Shown: in pieces, positions 8,033 to 18,100 of the stretch
Position numbering within the stretch: position 1 is the stretch's first letter
Layout of the letters: each line of letters starts with the position of its first letter
Source of the DNA: CAZFCK01 sp964517355
GTDB taxonomy: Bacteria; Desulfobacterota; Desulfovibrionia; Desulfovibrionales; Desulfovibrionaceae
Assembly: GCA_964517355.1 (NCBI GenBank)
Contig: CAZFCK010000015.1
Coordinates: forward strand, 1 to 37,952
Length of the DNA: 37,952 nt
Direction: 5' to 3'
Program-made: the position numbers and the translations under genes
Notes under the pieces: generated by a model
What the model was told of the DNA's origin: nothing
Seen by the model: the letters and a program-made list of their open reading frames with translations, nothing else
Databases searched by the model: none

Positions 8033-8278
8033 GTGGTGGATAAGAGACTTGGCGTCATAGGGATCTTTTTCGAAAACCGGGAGCAGCTTGCGCCGGAAGT
8101 AAACAGAATATTGGGCGAGTTTTCTTCATTGATTTTAGGGAGGCTTGGCTTGCCCTTGCAACAGGAAAAACTCTGCGTCATAAGCTGTATCCTTCATGCA
8201 ACGACAGATCAGGTCGGCGCTGTAACAGGCAAGCTTGGAATGCTGAAGGGCGTAAAGGTTAAAAGTTTTATGGCGTGA
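8033..8278 (+). CDS. TM1266-family small protein, putative [FeFe]-hydrogenase system regulator
   Basis: An 81-residue protein with the characteristic pattern RLGVIGIFFENRE near the N-terminus, SLILGRLGLPL in the middle and TGKLGMLKGVKVKS at the end. These mark the TM1266 family of small ACT/NikR-C-like proteins that recur beside [FeFe] hydrogenase maturation genes and are annotated as putative regulators. No DNA-binding domain is present, so direct transcriptional control is doubtful. The start is GTG: AGGAGGGG lies upstream, and the adjacent GTG codons at 8033 and 8036 are both possible. It faces the maturation genes, but 824 bp separates it from the next one. Confidence 0.88.
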   Translation: MVDKRLGVIGIFFENREQLAPEVNRILGEFSSLILGRLGLPLQQEKLCVISCILHATTDQVGAVTGKLGMLKGVKVKSFMA

Positions 8279-9102
8279 ATTTGAGGGCATTGCCCCTGGC
8301 CGACAGATGTTTTCCATACCGCTGGGGTTATACTCGGGGCGTGAGCATCAGCCAGCAGAAATCGTCATTTAGGGTAGCTTAAGCTCGATATGTGCGATTG
8401 CCTGTGGGCAAAGCCCGCCTGCGATCATTTCGCGGCAAAGTGTTGCGAGCAGATCCATACGGAGCCTTTCAACTTTTTCAATGTATAAAGTCGATAGCTC
8501 CCGACAAGGGATCTGTTGTCCGCACAGTCCAGCTGAGCGATCAATTAATTTCCTTCTCTTTGGTTATAAGATTACTTTTTTTAAAATAATTGGAAAATAA
8601 GAGGAGTGTGCCACGCCAGCTTGTCGAATCTCCTTGAAATTATTGAAAATTACCATATTTTCGGCGTGTTGGAAATGAAATGCAACTATTTTTAAGAAAA
8701 AGGATTGTTGACTTCATCGCCAGTAATAAGAGATTATAACGACATTGATCGGGTGCATGGTATCCACCCGGCCGATGCGGCGATGCGTTAGTAAAATTCT
8801 TTATTGATGGAGCGGGAAAATGGTGAACGGTCCGTCCACGCGGTGTACGCCCCCGGCTTAGCCAACGGCGTTGCCCTCTGTTAAGCCAGTGCCTGTGTTT
8901 GTAAAAATGTCAGCACTGATGAATAAAATCGGGAGATGGTTCGGATCGGTATATTGAATCAATCATCATAATGAGAGTGACACCTGCAGCCCATCCGCAT
9001 TCAGATATGCGGCTTTCCAAAATTCTGTGGTAGTCACCGTTTGCGCCCCAGTTCTCTCGCAATCATCATCTTACTCCGGGGTATTTCCCGTAACGGCAAG
9101 TC
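8279..9102. other. 824-bp gap without genes between regulator and lyase
   Basis: No reading frame here has a ribosome site plus recognisable content. I looked for remnants of hydG (a ThiH-like radical SAM enzyme with a CxxxCxxC motif) and saw none. The gap contains the family-2 repeat at 8404-8490 and AT-rich sequence around 8550-8760. Confidence 0.6.
8404..8490 (+). repeat. dispersed repeat family 2, copy 1
   Basis: Collinear with 34676-34762 over about 87 bp with no length change. The first 33 bp (8406-8438) differ by one base. The element opens with a GGGC-aaa-GCCC hairpin. The last 30 bp (CGGAGCCTTTC onward) are again similar, and the middle is diverged. Confidence 0.75.
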
Positions 9103-10530
9103 ATGACTATGCGTATTGAAGCGGATGCATTGGGTGAATCGCCTGTTCCAAGGGATGCGTATTACGGTATCCATACGCAACGGGCGCTCGAAAATTTCCC
9201 TGTTTCTGGTCATCGCTGGAGAACTCAATTTATACGTGCGTTCGCCGTTGTTAAGCATGCCTGCGTGCAAACGAACAACTCGCTTGGTTTTTTACCGGAC
9301 AATGTGGCGCAGGCGATAATAACGGCATGCCGGGAAATGGAGACCGGGGAACTGGATGCGCATATCCTTGTGGATCCGCTTCAGGGAGGAGCGGGCACCT
9401 CGACCAATATGAACGTGAACGAGGTGCTGGCCAACCGCGCCAATGAAATCCTCGGCGGACGCAAAGGAGACTACCACCTCGTCAACCCATTGGCGCATGT
9501 GAATATGCACCAATCCACAAACGATGTTTTTCCCACCGCTCTCAAAGTCGCCGGGCTCGGTCTGCTTCGCGACTTGGAGAATGCGCTCGCCCAACTGCAA
9601 GCCGCATTGCAAAGCAAAGAGCAGGAATTTGCGGAGATACTCAAAGTGGGGCGAACCCAAATGCAGGATGCCGTACCCATGACGCTGGGCATGACCTTCG
9701 GCGCCTTTGCTGAAGCATTATCCCGCGATCGCTGGCGTATTTTCAAGTGCCGTGAACGCATCAAACAGGTGAATCTGGGAGGAACGGCCATCGGTACGGG
9801 GCTCGGCGCACCTCGGGAGTATATATTGCGCGTGGTGGATAATCTGAAAAGGCTCAGCGGGGTACCTGTCTCCAGAGCGGAAAACCTGATCGACGCGACT
9901 CAGAACCTGGATTGCTTTGTGGAGGCCATGGGCATGCTGAATGCCTGCGCTGCGAATCTGCTTAAGATCGCCAATGATTTACGGTTGCTGTCCAGCGGTC
10001 CCGATTGCGGTCTTGGGGAAGTCGAATTGCCCCCACTGCAGGTGGGATCAAGTGTCATGGCTGGAAAGATCAATCCCGTCATGCCGGAATGCGTGGCGCA
10101 AATCGCATTGCGCGTTATGTCCGCGAACTCCTGCGTCAGCACCTGCGCTGCACTGGGACAGTTGGAATTGAATCACCTGCTGCCGTTACTCGCCTACGAA
10201 TTCATCGAATCCCTTGTGCTGCTGCACAACGCCGCGCACCTTTTCGAAGTGAAATGCGTAAGGGGCATCACAGCGCGAAGCCATCGGTGCAGGGATCATG
10301 TGGAGCAAAGCAAGGCCTTGGCCACAACGCTTGTTCCGGCCCTTGGCTATGACGTTGTGGAACGCATTGCGCAACGCGCCCGTCAGGAGCGGAAAAGCAT
10401 AAAAGACATCGTCATGGATATGGGCATAGCCGATGATGCGGCCCTTGAAGCGATTCTGTCTCCCCAGCGAATGCGCAAGCTGGGATTCACAACTGGGGAG
10501 TACGATAACCTGCACCACCCGGATAAATAA
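9103..10530 (+). CDS. aspA: aspartase/fumarase-superfamily lyase of the hydrogenase maturation cluster
   Basis: A 475-residue member of the aspartase/fumarase superfamily, about the length of E. coli AspA. Conserved regions are GAGTSTNMNVNEVLANRA (96-113), HVNMHQSTNDVFPTA (132-146) and the signature GSSVMAGKINP (315-325) with the catalytic flexible loop. Most likely it releases ammonia from aspartate, giving fumarate. The signature has Ala where aspartases and fumarases usually have Pro. Its stop codon overlaps the hydE start (TAATG), so translation is coupled to maturation genes. Such lyases are recurrent neighbours of hydE/hydF; supplying ammonium for the bridging dithiomethylamine ligand is an attractive but inferred role. 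The ribosome site is weak; ATG at 9103 or 9109 could be used. Confidence 0.88.
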   Translation: MTMRIEADALGESPVPRDAYYGIHTQRALENFPVSGHRWRTQFIRAFAVVKHACVQTNNSLGFLPDNVAQAIITACREMETGELDAHILVDPLQGGAGTSTNMNVNEVLANRANEILGGRKGDYHLVNPLAHVNMHQSTNDVFPTALKVAGLGLLRDLENALAQLQAALQSKEQEFAEILKVGRTQMQDAVPMTLGMTFGAFAEALSRDRWRIFKCRERIKQVNLGGTAIGTGLGAPREYILRVVDNLKRLSGVPVSRAENLIDATQNLDCFVEAMGMLNACAANLLKIANDLRLLSSGPDCGLGEVELPPLQVGSSVMAGKINPVMPECVAQIALRVMSANSCVSTCAALGQLELNHLLPLLAYEFIESLVLLHNAAHLFEVKCVRGITARSHRCRDHVEQSKALATTLVPALGYDVVERIAQRARQERKSIKDIVMDMGIADDAALEAILSPQRMRKLGFTTGEYDNLHHPDK

Positions 10531-11618
10531 TGAAACCGACGTTACGAAACATCAAGCACTACCTACTGGGGCATGATGACGAAGCATTGTTTGCCGAGGC
10601 GGAAGCGATCAAACGTAAAATTTTTGGGCAAGATGTCTATCTGCGCGGCATCGTGGAATTTTCGAACACCTGTTGTCGGCAATGCCGTTATTGCGGCTTG
10701 CGTGCGCCGAACACGCAGGTTACGCGCTACAGGCTCTCGCATCAGGAAATTATAGAAGCGGCCTGCAGGGTTTCCGAACTCGGTATCGGCACTGTGGTGC
10801 TCAAATCCGGAAATGACTACAGCTACTCCGCGGAAGCCATTTGTGCGATGGTGAGAGAGATAAAACAGCAATGCGATGTTGCTGTGACGCTCTCGGTGGG
10901 TGATCGTCCGCATGATGATCTGGCCATGTTCCGCGAAAGCGGCGCCGATCGCTATGTGCTCAAGGTGGAGACGACGGATCCGGATGTTTTCGCCTCCCTT
11001 AGGCCAGGGGAAAAACTCAAGGACCGGCTCATCAAACTTGACCATTTGAGACAGCTCGGTTTTGAAGTGGGATCGGGCATAATCGTGGGGTTGCCGGGAA
11101 TCGACCTGGATGCGTTGGCGCGGGACGTCATGCGACTGATTGAATGGAATCTGGACATGATAGCCATAGGTCCTTTTGTGCCGCATCTGCAAACGCCTCT
11201 GCATGCCGTCGAACCGGGAAACCTGGACCTTACTCTGCGCATTGTCGCTTTATGCCGCATTTTCAATCCCGCCGCCAATATCCCCGCCACGAACGCCTTA
11301 TGCTGCATCACGAAAGATGATCCGAAAATAGATGGCCGGGAGTTGGGGTTGCGATCAGGGTGCAATGTCATCATGCCGACGTTGACTCCGGCGCGTGTCA
11401 GACGATCTTATGAAATCTATCCCGGAAGGAACGCCTTTTCCGCGGATACGCGGCACGCGCTTAATCAAGTCAAGGAAATGATCAAAAGAACAGGGTATTT
11501 CCCTTCTCATAAAAAGGGTTTTGGGCCGGGGAGGACATATGCAGCAGGCACCACGAGGCGTGCGGTTGGTCATCGCAATCGTTGGGCGCAGGAATGCGGG
11601 GAAATCCTCGCTGATTAA
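10530..11618 (+). CDS. hydE: [FeFe] hydrogenase H-cluster radical SAM maturase HydE
   Basis: A 362-residue radical S-adenosylmethionine enzyme. The CX3CX2C motif binding the [4Fe-4S] cluster is C48, C52, C55 within FSNTCCRQCRYCGLRAPN. Later conserved elements include VGDRPHDD, the ETTDPDVFASLRPG segment and GSGIIVGLPG. HydE acts on the iron complex made by HydG to build the [2Fe] subcluster precursor of HydA. The gene overlaps the lyase stop by one base, and its last 80 bp overlap the start of hydF. The extreme C-terminus is basic and glycine-rich and may be shaped by that overlap. Confidence 0.95.
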   Translation: MKPTLRNIKHYLLGHDDEALFAEAEAIKRKIFGQDVYLRGIVEFSNTCCRQCRYCGLRAPNTQVTRYRLSHQEIIEAACRVSELGIGTVVLKSGNDYSYSAEAICAMVREIKQQCDVAVTLSVGDRPHDDLAMFRESGADRYVLKVETTDPDVFASLRPGEKLKDRLIKLDHLRQLGFEVGSGIIVGLPGIDLDALARDVMRLIEWNLDMIAIGPFVPHLQTPLHAVEPGNLDLTLRIVALCRIFNPAANIPATNALCCITKDDPKIDGRELGLRSGCNVIMPTLTPARVRRSYEIYPGRNAFSADTRHALNQVKEMIKRTGYFPSHKKGFGPGRTYAAGTTRRAVGHRNRWAQECGEILAD

Positions 11619-12744
11619 CGCAATTACGGGACAGGATATTGCCATTGTGTCCGATACGCCCGGAACCACGACGGACCCGGTGGCCAAACCATACGAGTTG
11701 CTCCCACTCGGCCCTGTCACTTTTTTCGATACCGCGGGATTGGATGATATCGGTGAACTGGGCGATCTCAGAGTAAAGGCTTCACGCAAGATTTTGATGC
11801 GTGCGGATATCTGCGTTCTCGTCATGGGGGAGCAGGGGCTTGGCGATGTGGAAAGGGAGTTGCTCGGCGACCTGGCCAGACTGGAAATTCCGCTTGTCCT
11901 GGCGAGTAATAAAATCGATCTACGTCCGCCCGATGCCGCTGTAGTGGAATATTGCGCGACGCACGGTCTGCATCACCAGCCCGTCTCCACCCGTACAGGG
12001 GAGGGCGTCGCGGCGCTCAAGCAAATGCTTATCGATCTTGCGCCGCTGGAGTGTAAACAAGATCCCGCGCTGGTCAGTGATTGCATCACTGAGGGCGATT
12101 GGGTGGTTTGCGTGGTGCCCATTGATCTGGCCGCGCCCAAGGGGCGGCTCATACTGCCGCAAGTCCAGGTGTTGCGGGAGATACTCGATTCCGACGCCAT
12201 CGGCATCGTGGTCAAGGAGCGTGAGATAGAAGACGCCCTGCACAATCTCGGACGCCCCCCCGCGCTTGTGATCACTGATTCGCAGGTGGTGCTCAAGGTG
12301 GCCGGCGATGTGCCGGAAGAGGTGCCCATGACAACCTTTTCCACTCTTTTTGCCCGGTACAAAGGGGACTTGCATTCCCTGGTGGCTGGCGCGGACACCA
12401 TAGACGCCCTTGAGGATGGCGATACTGTTCTTGTCGCCGAGGCCTGTTCGCATCATCCTGTGGCCGACGATATCGGCAGAGTCAAGATCCCCAGATGGTT
12501 CATGCAATACACCGGAAAAGATCTTCATTTCGAATTCTATGCCGGCCATGACTTTCCGGATGACCTCGAGCGTTATCGGCTTGCGGTTCATTGCGGCGCC
12601 TGCATGCTGAACCGCATGGAAATGGTCCGGAGGATCAAGGAATGCCAGCGCCGCGGGGTGCCCATAACGAATTACGGTATAGCCATTTCAAAAGTGCAGG
12701 GCCTGCTGCCCCGCGTGTTGCGCCCCTTCGGCCTAGCGTCGTGA
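11539..12744 (+). CDS. hydF: [FeFe] hydrogenase maturation GTPase/scaffold HydF
   Basis: A 401-residue GTPase that carries the immature [2Fe] subcluster and delivers it to HydA. GTPase motifs are the P-loop GRRNAGKS (16-23), DTAG (64-67) and NKID (124-127). The C-terminal cluster-binding domain shows the HydF ligand pattern CxH...HCxxC as C303-H305 and H351-C352-C355. I chose the ATG at 11539, preceded by GGGGAGGA at a good distance; the in-frame TTG at 11521 would add six residues including the ribosome site. It is the last gene of the lyase-hydE-hydF run and is followed by a GC-rich hairpin. Confidence 0.96.
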   Translation: MQQAPRGVRLVIAIVGRRNAGKSSLINAITGQDIAIVSDTPGTTTDPVAKPYELLPLGPVTFFDTAGLDDIGELGDLRVKASRKILMRADICVLVMGEQGLGDVERELLGDLARLEIPLVLASNKIDLRPPDAAVVEYCATHGLHHQPVSTRTGEGVAALKQMLIDLAPLECKQDPALVSDCITEGDWVVCVVPIDLAAPKGRLILPQVQVLREILDSDAIGIVVKEREIEDALHNLGRPPALVITDSQVVLKVAGDVPEEVPMTTFSTLFARYKGDLHSLVAGADTIDALEDGDTVLVAEACSHHPVADDIGRVKIPRWFMQYTGKDLHFEFYAGHDFPDDLERYRLAVHCGACMLNRMEMVRRIKECQRRGVPITNYGIAISKVQGLLPRVLRPFGLAS

Positions 12745-12771
12745 GGGGGCACGGGAATGGTAGTGTGATGT

Positions 12772-12810
12772 GACGGGGGAGAACCGTTGCCTCAAACGAT
12801 CCCCCCCGTC
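12772..12810 (+). terminator. GC-rich hairpin after hydF, likely terminator
   Basis: GACGGGGG pairs with CCCCCGTC, with an inner CGTT/AACG extension, 27 bp after the hydF stop. There is no T-run, so it may be a Rho-independent terminator of poor type or only a 3'-end stabilising hairpin. Confidence 0.4.
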
Positions 12811-12818
12811 CTACATTC

Positions 12819-12923
12819 TAGAGCATCTCACGCTTGAAAAGCGCTAGATGCTCTTATGCATTTCCCTGGAACAATTGGAAATTGTTTCAGGGGAGAGCCT
12901 TGTTTCAAGGCGAAAATGCGCTA
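12819..12923 (-). repeat. 105-bp palindromic repeat family, copy C
   Basis: Full-length copy in reverse orientation, bounded by TA at both ends, lying between the convergent hydF and aminotransferase genes. It abuts the diverged copy D and shares the junction TAGAGC. Confidence 0.9.
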
Positions 12924-13023
12924 GAGCATATTAACTTTGAAATGTATTGATGCTCTTATGCTTTTCTTTGAAACGATAACCCTTGTTTCAGGGTGAGCCT
13001 TATCCAAAGGCGAAAACGCGCTA
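12924..13023 (-). repeat. 105-bp palindromic repeat family, diverged copy D
   Basis: A second copy head-to-tail with copy C. It keeps the terminal GAGCAT, the TTGAAA and TTTCAGGG segments and the GCGCTAG terminus but differs at many internal positions, so it is an older or different subfamily member. Confidence 0.75.
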
Positions 13024-13043
13024 GGAAATGCGGTTCGCGCGTG

Positions 13044-14666
13044 TCATGCGTAGGCCCTGTTCACGGTGTTGTTGGCCAGCGCGCCTTTTTTCATGGCCGC
13101 GATCACGTCGACAATAGCCATGACCACGTCGTCCACGTCCTGGGGCGTGTTGCAGAACGTGGGGGAAATGCGCACAAGGTCGTGTCCCAGCACATGCAGA
13201 TTGGCGATAGCCTTTTGGTGCCGTTCATAAACGTTCTTGACCACGTCGCCGGCCTGGATGCCGTCCGGAGCCCTGAACAGGAATACCGAACTGCGCAGCG
13301 AATCGTTGGTGGTGGGGGTGGATATCCATTTATAAGCCTGTTCCGGCTTAAAATCCGGATAAATCGCTGGCAAATGTTTGTACAGCGCCTCCTTGGCCCT
13401 GGTGCCAAGGTAATGGATGCGGGCTTCCGTTTTCTCGGGAGTCACGTTCGGATGGAACGCGCCGGTATGGAACAGCGCGGTGATCCACGTGGACACAAGC
13501 GTGGCGTCGTTTTGCTGGCCGAGATATGAGAAACGTTTGGCGTTGGGATCGATGGTTCCGGTGGCCGCCTTGAATCCATAATCCTCCGGCGTCATAATGT
13601 GCTCATCGTAGCCCCAGATGCTGGGTGTGAACCGCTCGGCGGCTCCGGTCCTGTTGTTCATGTACAACACGCCGACCATCTTTGGGCCGCAGGGCCATTT
13701 GTGGAAACTGCCGGTAATGCTGTCCACGTCCAGGCTGCCGAGTTTGAGGTCGAGGACGCCCAGCGTCTGGGCGCTGTCCGCGTGGATGTGCATCTCCTTG
13801 TTGATCTTGCGAAGCTCAAAGACAATACGCTCCATGGGCAGAAGCATGCCGCATTCGTTGGACTGCCAGGAAAGCGTCACCACCTTGGTGTTTTTGTCCA
13901 CCATGGCCAGCAGGGCTTTGACGATCTCGTCCTCATGCGCCGGATCGGAAGGCATGACGCCATGGTTGCTTTCTTCGGCGGTCACGCTGTTGGTGAACAT
14001 TTTGGTGCGGACGATCCTGACGGAATCCTTGCTCCAGCCCTGGGTGTTTCTGCGATACTCCCAGGCCTGGTAATTGGTGGGGTGGTTTACGTCCCAAACC
14101 ACGACGTTATCCGTATTAGGATCGAAAAAACCGGAAGTTACCAGGCCGTTGTTGATGAAATTATTGCCCTGGGTGGAGTTCGCCACCAAGGCCATGAGAT
14201 AGTCGGCCTGGTAGCGCTCCCGCTGCAAACCGAACCACGTTTTCATGGCATCGAGCCCAAAGCCGAGGCTGGCCTGGGCCAGCTCACCGCGCATGGGAAA
14301 GGAAATATCCCTGGCGAGCATGTCCTGCACCAGCGCCACCGTCTCCCGGACGGGTTTCAGAGAAGGGCAGAGGTTGGCCGCATTGACCGAGATGCAAGTG
14401 TATTTGTCACGGTCGAAATAATGGTTCACCAGCCGGTCCCATTGCTCGTTGTTGTCGGCGGGCAAGGTGTCGGAGCTGAATTTCAGTCCCTCATCCCGCC
14501 AACGCTCGATAGCGCTCTTGATTTCGGATAGGGCCTGAACCTGTTCGCCATTGGCGCGGGCGTGGCCGGAGGCGTCAGGAGTTGATGCCGACACAGAGCC
14601 GGGTAGGAGCAGTAAGGTCCCAAGACCAAACCCCGCTCCAAAAAATTCTCTACGGGTAACATTCAT
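13044..14666 (-). CDS. Tat-exported class V aminotransferase-fold PLP enzyme
   Basis: A 540-residue protein with a twin-arginine signal (TRREFFGAG at residues 4-12, a hydrophobic core to about 22, and a cleavage region near SVSAS). The body is a class V aminotransferase fold related to isopenicillin-N epimerase and cysteine desulfurase-like enzymes: HADSAQ at 295-300 provides the pyridine-contact Asp297, and the GSFHKWPCGPK element holds the Schiff-base lysine K323. Tat export fits a cofactor-containing enzyme folded in the cytoplasm. The substrate cannot be read from sequence. A periplasmic PLP enzyme is uncommon. Its neighbours (convergent hydF, divergent RHS gene) give no pathway clue. Confidence 0.88.
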   Translation of the reverse strand: MNVTRREFFGAGFGLGTLLLLPGSVSASTPDASGHARANGEQVQALSEIKSAIERWRDEGLKFSSDTLPADNNEQWDRLVNHYFDRDKYTCISVNAANLCPSLKPVRETVALVQDMLARDISFPMRGELAQASLGFGLDAMKTWFGLQRERYQADYLMALVANSTQGNNFINNGLVTSGFFDPNTDNVVVWDVNHPTNYQAWEYRRNTQGWSKDSVRIVRTKMFTNSVTAEESNHGVMPSDPAHEDEIVKALLAMVDKNTKVVTLSWQSNECGMLLPMERIVFELRKINKEMHIHADSAQTLGVLDLKLGSLDVDSITGSFHKWPCGPKMVGVLYMNNRTGAAERFTPSIWGYDEHIMTPEDYGFKAATGTIDPNAKRFSYLGQQNDATLVSTWITALFHTGAFHPNVTPEKTEARIHYLGTRAKEALYKHLPAIYPDFKPEQAYKWISTPTTNDSLRSSVFLFRAPDGIQAGDVVKNVYERHQKAIANLHVLGHDLVRISPTFCNTPQDVDDVVMAIVDVIAAMKKGALANNTVNRAYA

Positions 14667-15182
14667 GCAGCACCTCGTTGGGACGCGGCGGCAGCGCCGC
14701 GTATACTGGAAGATTACATTATCCTCGGATAAATATGATCGTTATACGATTATTTCCGCAAGGTCGATATATAGAGCAATAATCTTTAAAAGAATATACA
14801 ATTGCGAATGCCACAGGTGAAATGAATGTGCTTAAGCTAGGGTACATGTAAAGACAAAAATATTGATCATCGCTAGACATGATTCTTGGTTCAAGCTATA
14901 ATATAGAAAAGTGATTTAACAACCGTATTTATTGGTTTTCTCCACAGATTTGCGTGCAAGTAAGCTGCCGGAACAAGGGGGGTAAGTAACGGTGGCGTTT
15001 CAAAGCCGTATCTCTACGCGCATTGTAAAGCCTACGGCGTTGAAATGGCGCCAAGTGAACAATTTTCCGCAACAATTATCCGCCTTGAGTGTGAAAGCAA
15101 TCAGAATTGTCTGAAGCTGTGCGGTGCTATGCTTTTGTGGAATCCGTCAGCATAACTATCTCAATATGCAAGGTGGTTATCC
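14667..15182. other. AT-rich divergent intergenic region
   Basis: About 515 bp between the divergent aminotransferase and RHS genes. It must hold both promoters, but no pair of hexamers stands out, and I see no RNA gene or repeat. The part at 14720-14930 is markedly AT-rich compared with the flanking genes. Confidence 0.5.
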
Positions 15183-18100
15183 ATGAATGTCGAATTCAGG
15201 AATACAAAGGGGTTGTCTTTTGTCGTCGCCTTGATGATTGCCGCTACAATGATAGTGCCTTCTCAGGCGCGTGCGGATTTCTTTCTGAAACACACGGGAA
15301 AAGTCTTGGTATCCGGCGAAAGCACGGCGAACGTAACCGTTACCGCCACACTCAAAGTAGCCGGAATTTCGGAACACTCGCCATATACAACCAAAAAATT
15401 TTTGTCGCTCTATCCCGCCTGGGTATATTCTGGGGCCACCGGCTACTGGAGCAACTCCTTGACCATTACCGTAAGCGCGAGTTCCTCTGCGGCCAACACA
15501 ATCAAAATACTCGTGAATGCCCACACCAAGGGGGGAGGATCCACGCTGGTCAGTAAAGAAACCGAGCCCGGGGTATTGAGCCAGACGGTGACGATATCAT
15601 CTATTCCTACAGATACCTATAAACTCTCATTTGCCGTCAGCACCGGGTTGAAATCGGGATATTTTTCAACCGGCGATGAGGATTTCTGGTACGAAATTAC
15701 GGGCGACACCTCCGACATCAAGGCCTGGCTCAAGGCCATGCAAGGGGGGGCGGCCAACAATCCCCATCTCAAACACGACAATCCCTTTCCGGTATGTAGC
15801 ACCTTGGGTCTGCCCCACTTCGAGGTCAGCACGGGCAACCTGAACCTCGTGATCATGGACACGGAATACGCTTCCACGGGCCTGGGCCCGGCTTTGGCCA
15901 TGACACGCACCTGGAACGGCAGCGCCGGCGACGGCGGGGGCACCGGCATGTTCGGCAAGGGCTGGGGGTTCGCCTATGCCGCCACAGTCGCCAGCACAGG
16001 GGGCAGCGGCGACAGCGCCACCCTGAAATACGGAGACGGCCAAGAGCAGGTCCTTGCGCCCCACGATTCCGTGGACAACGGCGACGGCACAATCACCACC
16101 ACCTTTGATTACGCCCCCTCCGGCATAGGGGATCTTCTTCAGGGAGTGTTTACGGGCGATCCAGAAACTTCCTGGTTTCTGCTCACCCAAAATAGCACTA
16201 AAGATGTCTGGTGGTTCGACCATAAAGCCGTTTCAGGCGGTACGCATAGTTATGGATTGACTTCAATTACGGACAGGAACGGCAATGCGGTTGCGTTTGC
16301 GTATGACGGCGGCGGAAACCTGACAACGATCACGGACGCCGCGGGCCGCGTCACCACCTTCGCTTACGACGGCTCCAACCGCTGCGCCTCCATGACCGCC
16401 CCCACAGGTGATGTGGCAGCGTATACGTATGACGGCAACGGCAGGCTCTCCCGCACGGAAGACTTCCTGGGGCTTGAAAGCGACTTTACCTATAACAGCG
16501 AGGGGCTTGTCACCGCCATGGACGCCGCGGGCAAGACTTCGAGCTTCGCCTATACGCAAACCGACGGTATCTGGCAGGTGACGACGGTCACGGACCCCTT
16601 GGGGGGAGAAACGACCTACGCCTACGACGGCGACAATGACAAGGTGACCATGACCACGCCTAGGGGCGATAGCTGGAAATACTACACCGAGGAAGGCAAA
16701 ACCGTGAAGGTCGTCAATCCGAACTACGTTTCCGTGGAAACGACGACGTACAACGCCCAGGGGCTGCCCCTCACCAAGACACTCGCGGACGGCGCCGTTT
16801 TCACCATGGAATACGACGACCGGGGCAACCAGACCAAGGTGACGGATCCCTTGGGCGCGGTCACATCATTTACCTACGACGCCGGCGACAACCTTTTGAC
16901 CCGCACGGACGCCTTGGGCAACGTCCAAACCGCGACCTACGACGCCAACGGCAACCTGCTGACCCTGACCACGCCCCTCGGACTCAGTACGACGTATGCC
17001 TATGACGGCCAGGGCTTGCCGACGACCATCACCCACCCGGACGCCGCTGTCACCGGTCTGAGTTACGACAGCAAGGGGAATCCCACTTCCATTACAGACC
17101 CGGAAGGCAATATTTGGGCTTACGATTATGACGCCCAGGGCTTGAACCTGACAAGCAAAACCTCTCCAAACGGGAACACGATAAGCTTCGCGTTTGACGC
17201 CAACAGGCGCATCACCGGCGTCACCTTCGCCGACGGCTTGTCGCGCACGTATGGGTACGACTGCTGCAGCCTGATCTCGGAAACCGATACCGCGGGCAAT
17301 ATCTGGAGCATCACTCGCGACGCCCTGCTCAACCCCGTAACAAGCACGGACCCCCTCGGACGCAGCATCTCCAGAAGCTACGACGCCGATAGCAATCTGA
17401 CCGCCGTATCCACGCCTTTGGGACTCACCACGACCATTGGCTACGACGATGTCGGCCGGGTCGTATTCCAAACCGCTCCCGGCGGCGAGAAATCCACCGT
17501 TGTCTGGAACACCAGGGACAAACCTTCCCGCGCCACCAATCCCCGGGGCTACAGTTTTGACTACGCCTACGATGCCCTTGGACGATTGACGACACTGGCC
17601 GACCAGCTGGACCGTGAAACAACGATAACCTACGACCTCGCGGGCAGGGTCAGCGGCGTGACCAATGCCCGAGGCCAGGCCACCGCCCTGAACTACGACG
17701 CCGACGGCAGGCTCATCAACACGACGCATCAAGGGGCCACAGCCGCCACCTACACCTGGAGCGACGCAGGATACCTGGCGGGTTTCACCGACGCCAACGG
17801 GACCACCACCTACACCCGCGACAATATGGGCAGGGTAACGAACATCGCCTACCCCGGAGGCGCCAATCTCGCCGCAACCTACGACGCCGAGGGCAACACC
17901 ACGAGCCTGACGTATCCGGAAAGCCTGACTGCGAACTACACCTACGACAGCCGCGGCCGCCCAGTGAACGTCAGCTTCGACGGGCAAAGCGTCACGTTGG
18001 AATACGACAATTCAGGCCGGATTTCCTCCATTGCCCGCTCGAACGGGGTAACCAGCACTTATGCATACGACGCGGTATCGCAGCTCACTGAACTGACACA

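Noticed and set aside
14940..15182. Cyclic di-GMP (GEMM) riboswitch in the RHS leader
   Set aside because: Some CCGGAA and GGTAAG-like pieces appear, but the conserved GEMM core order is not there.
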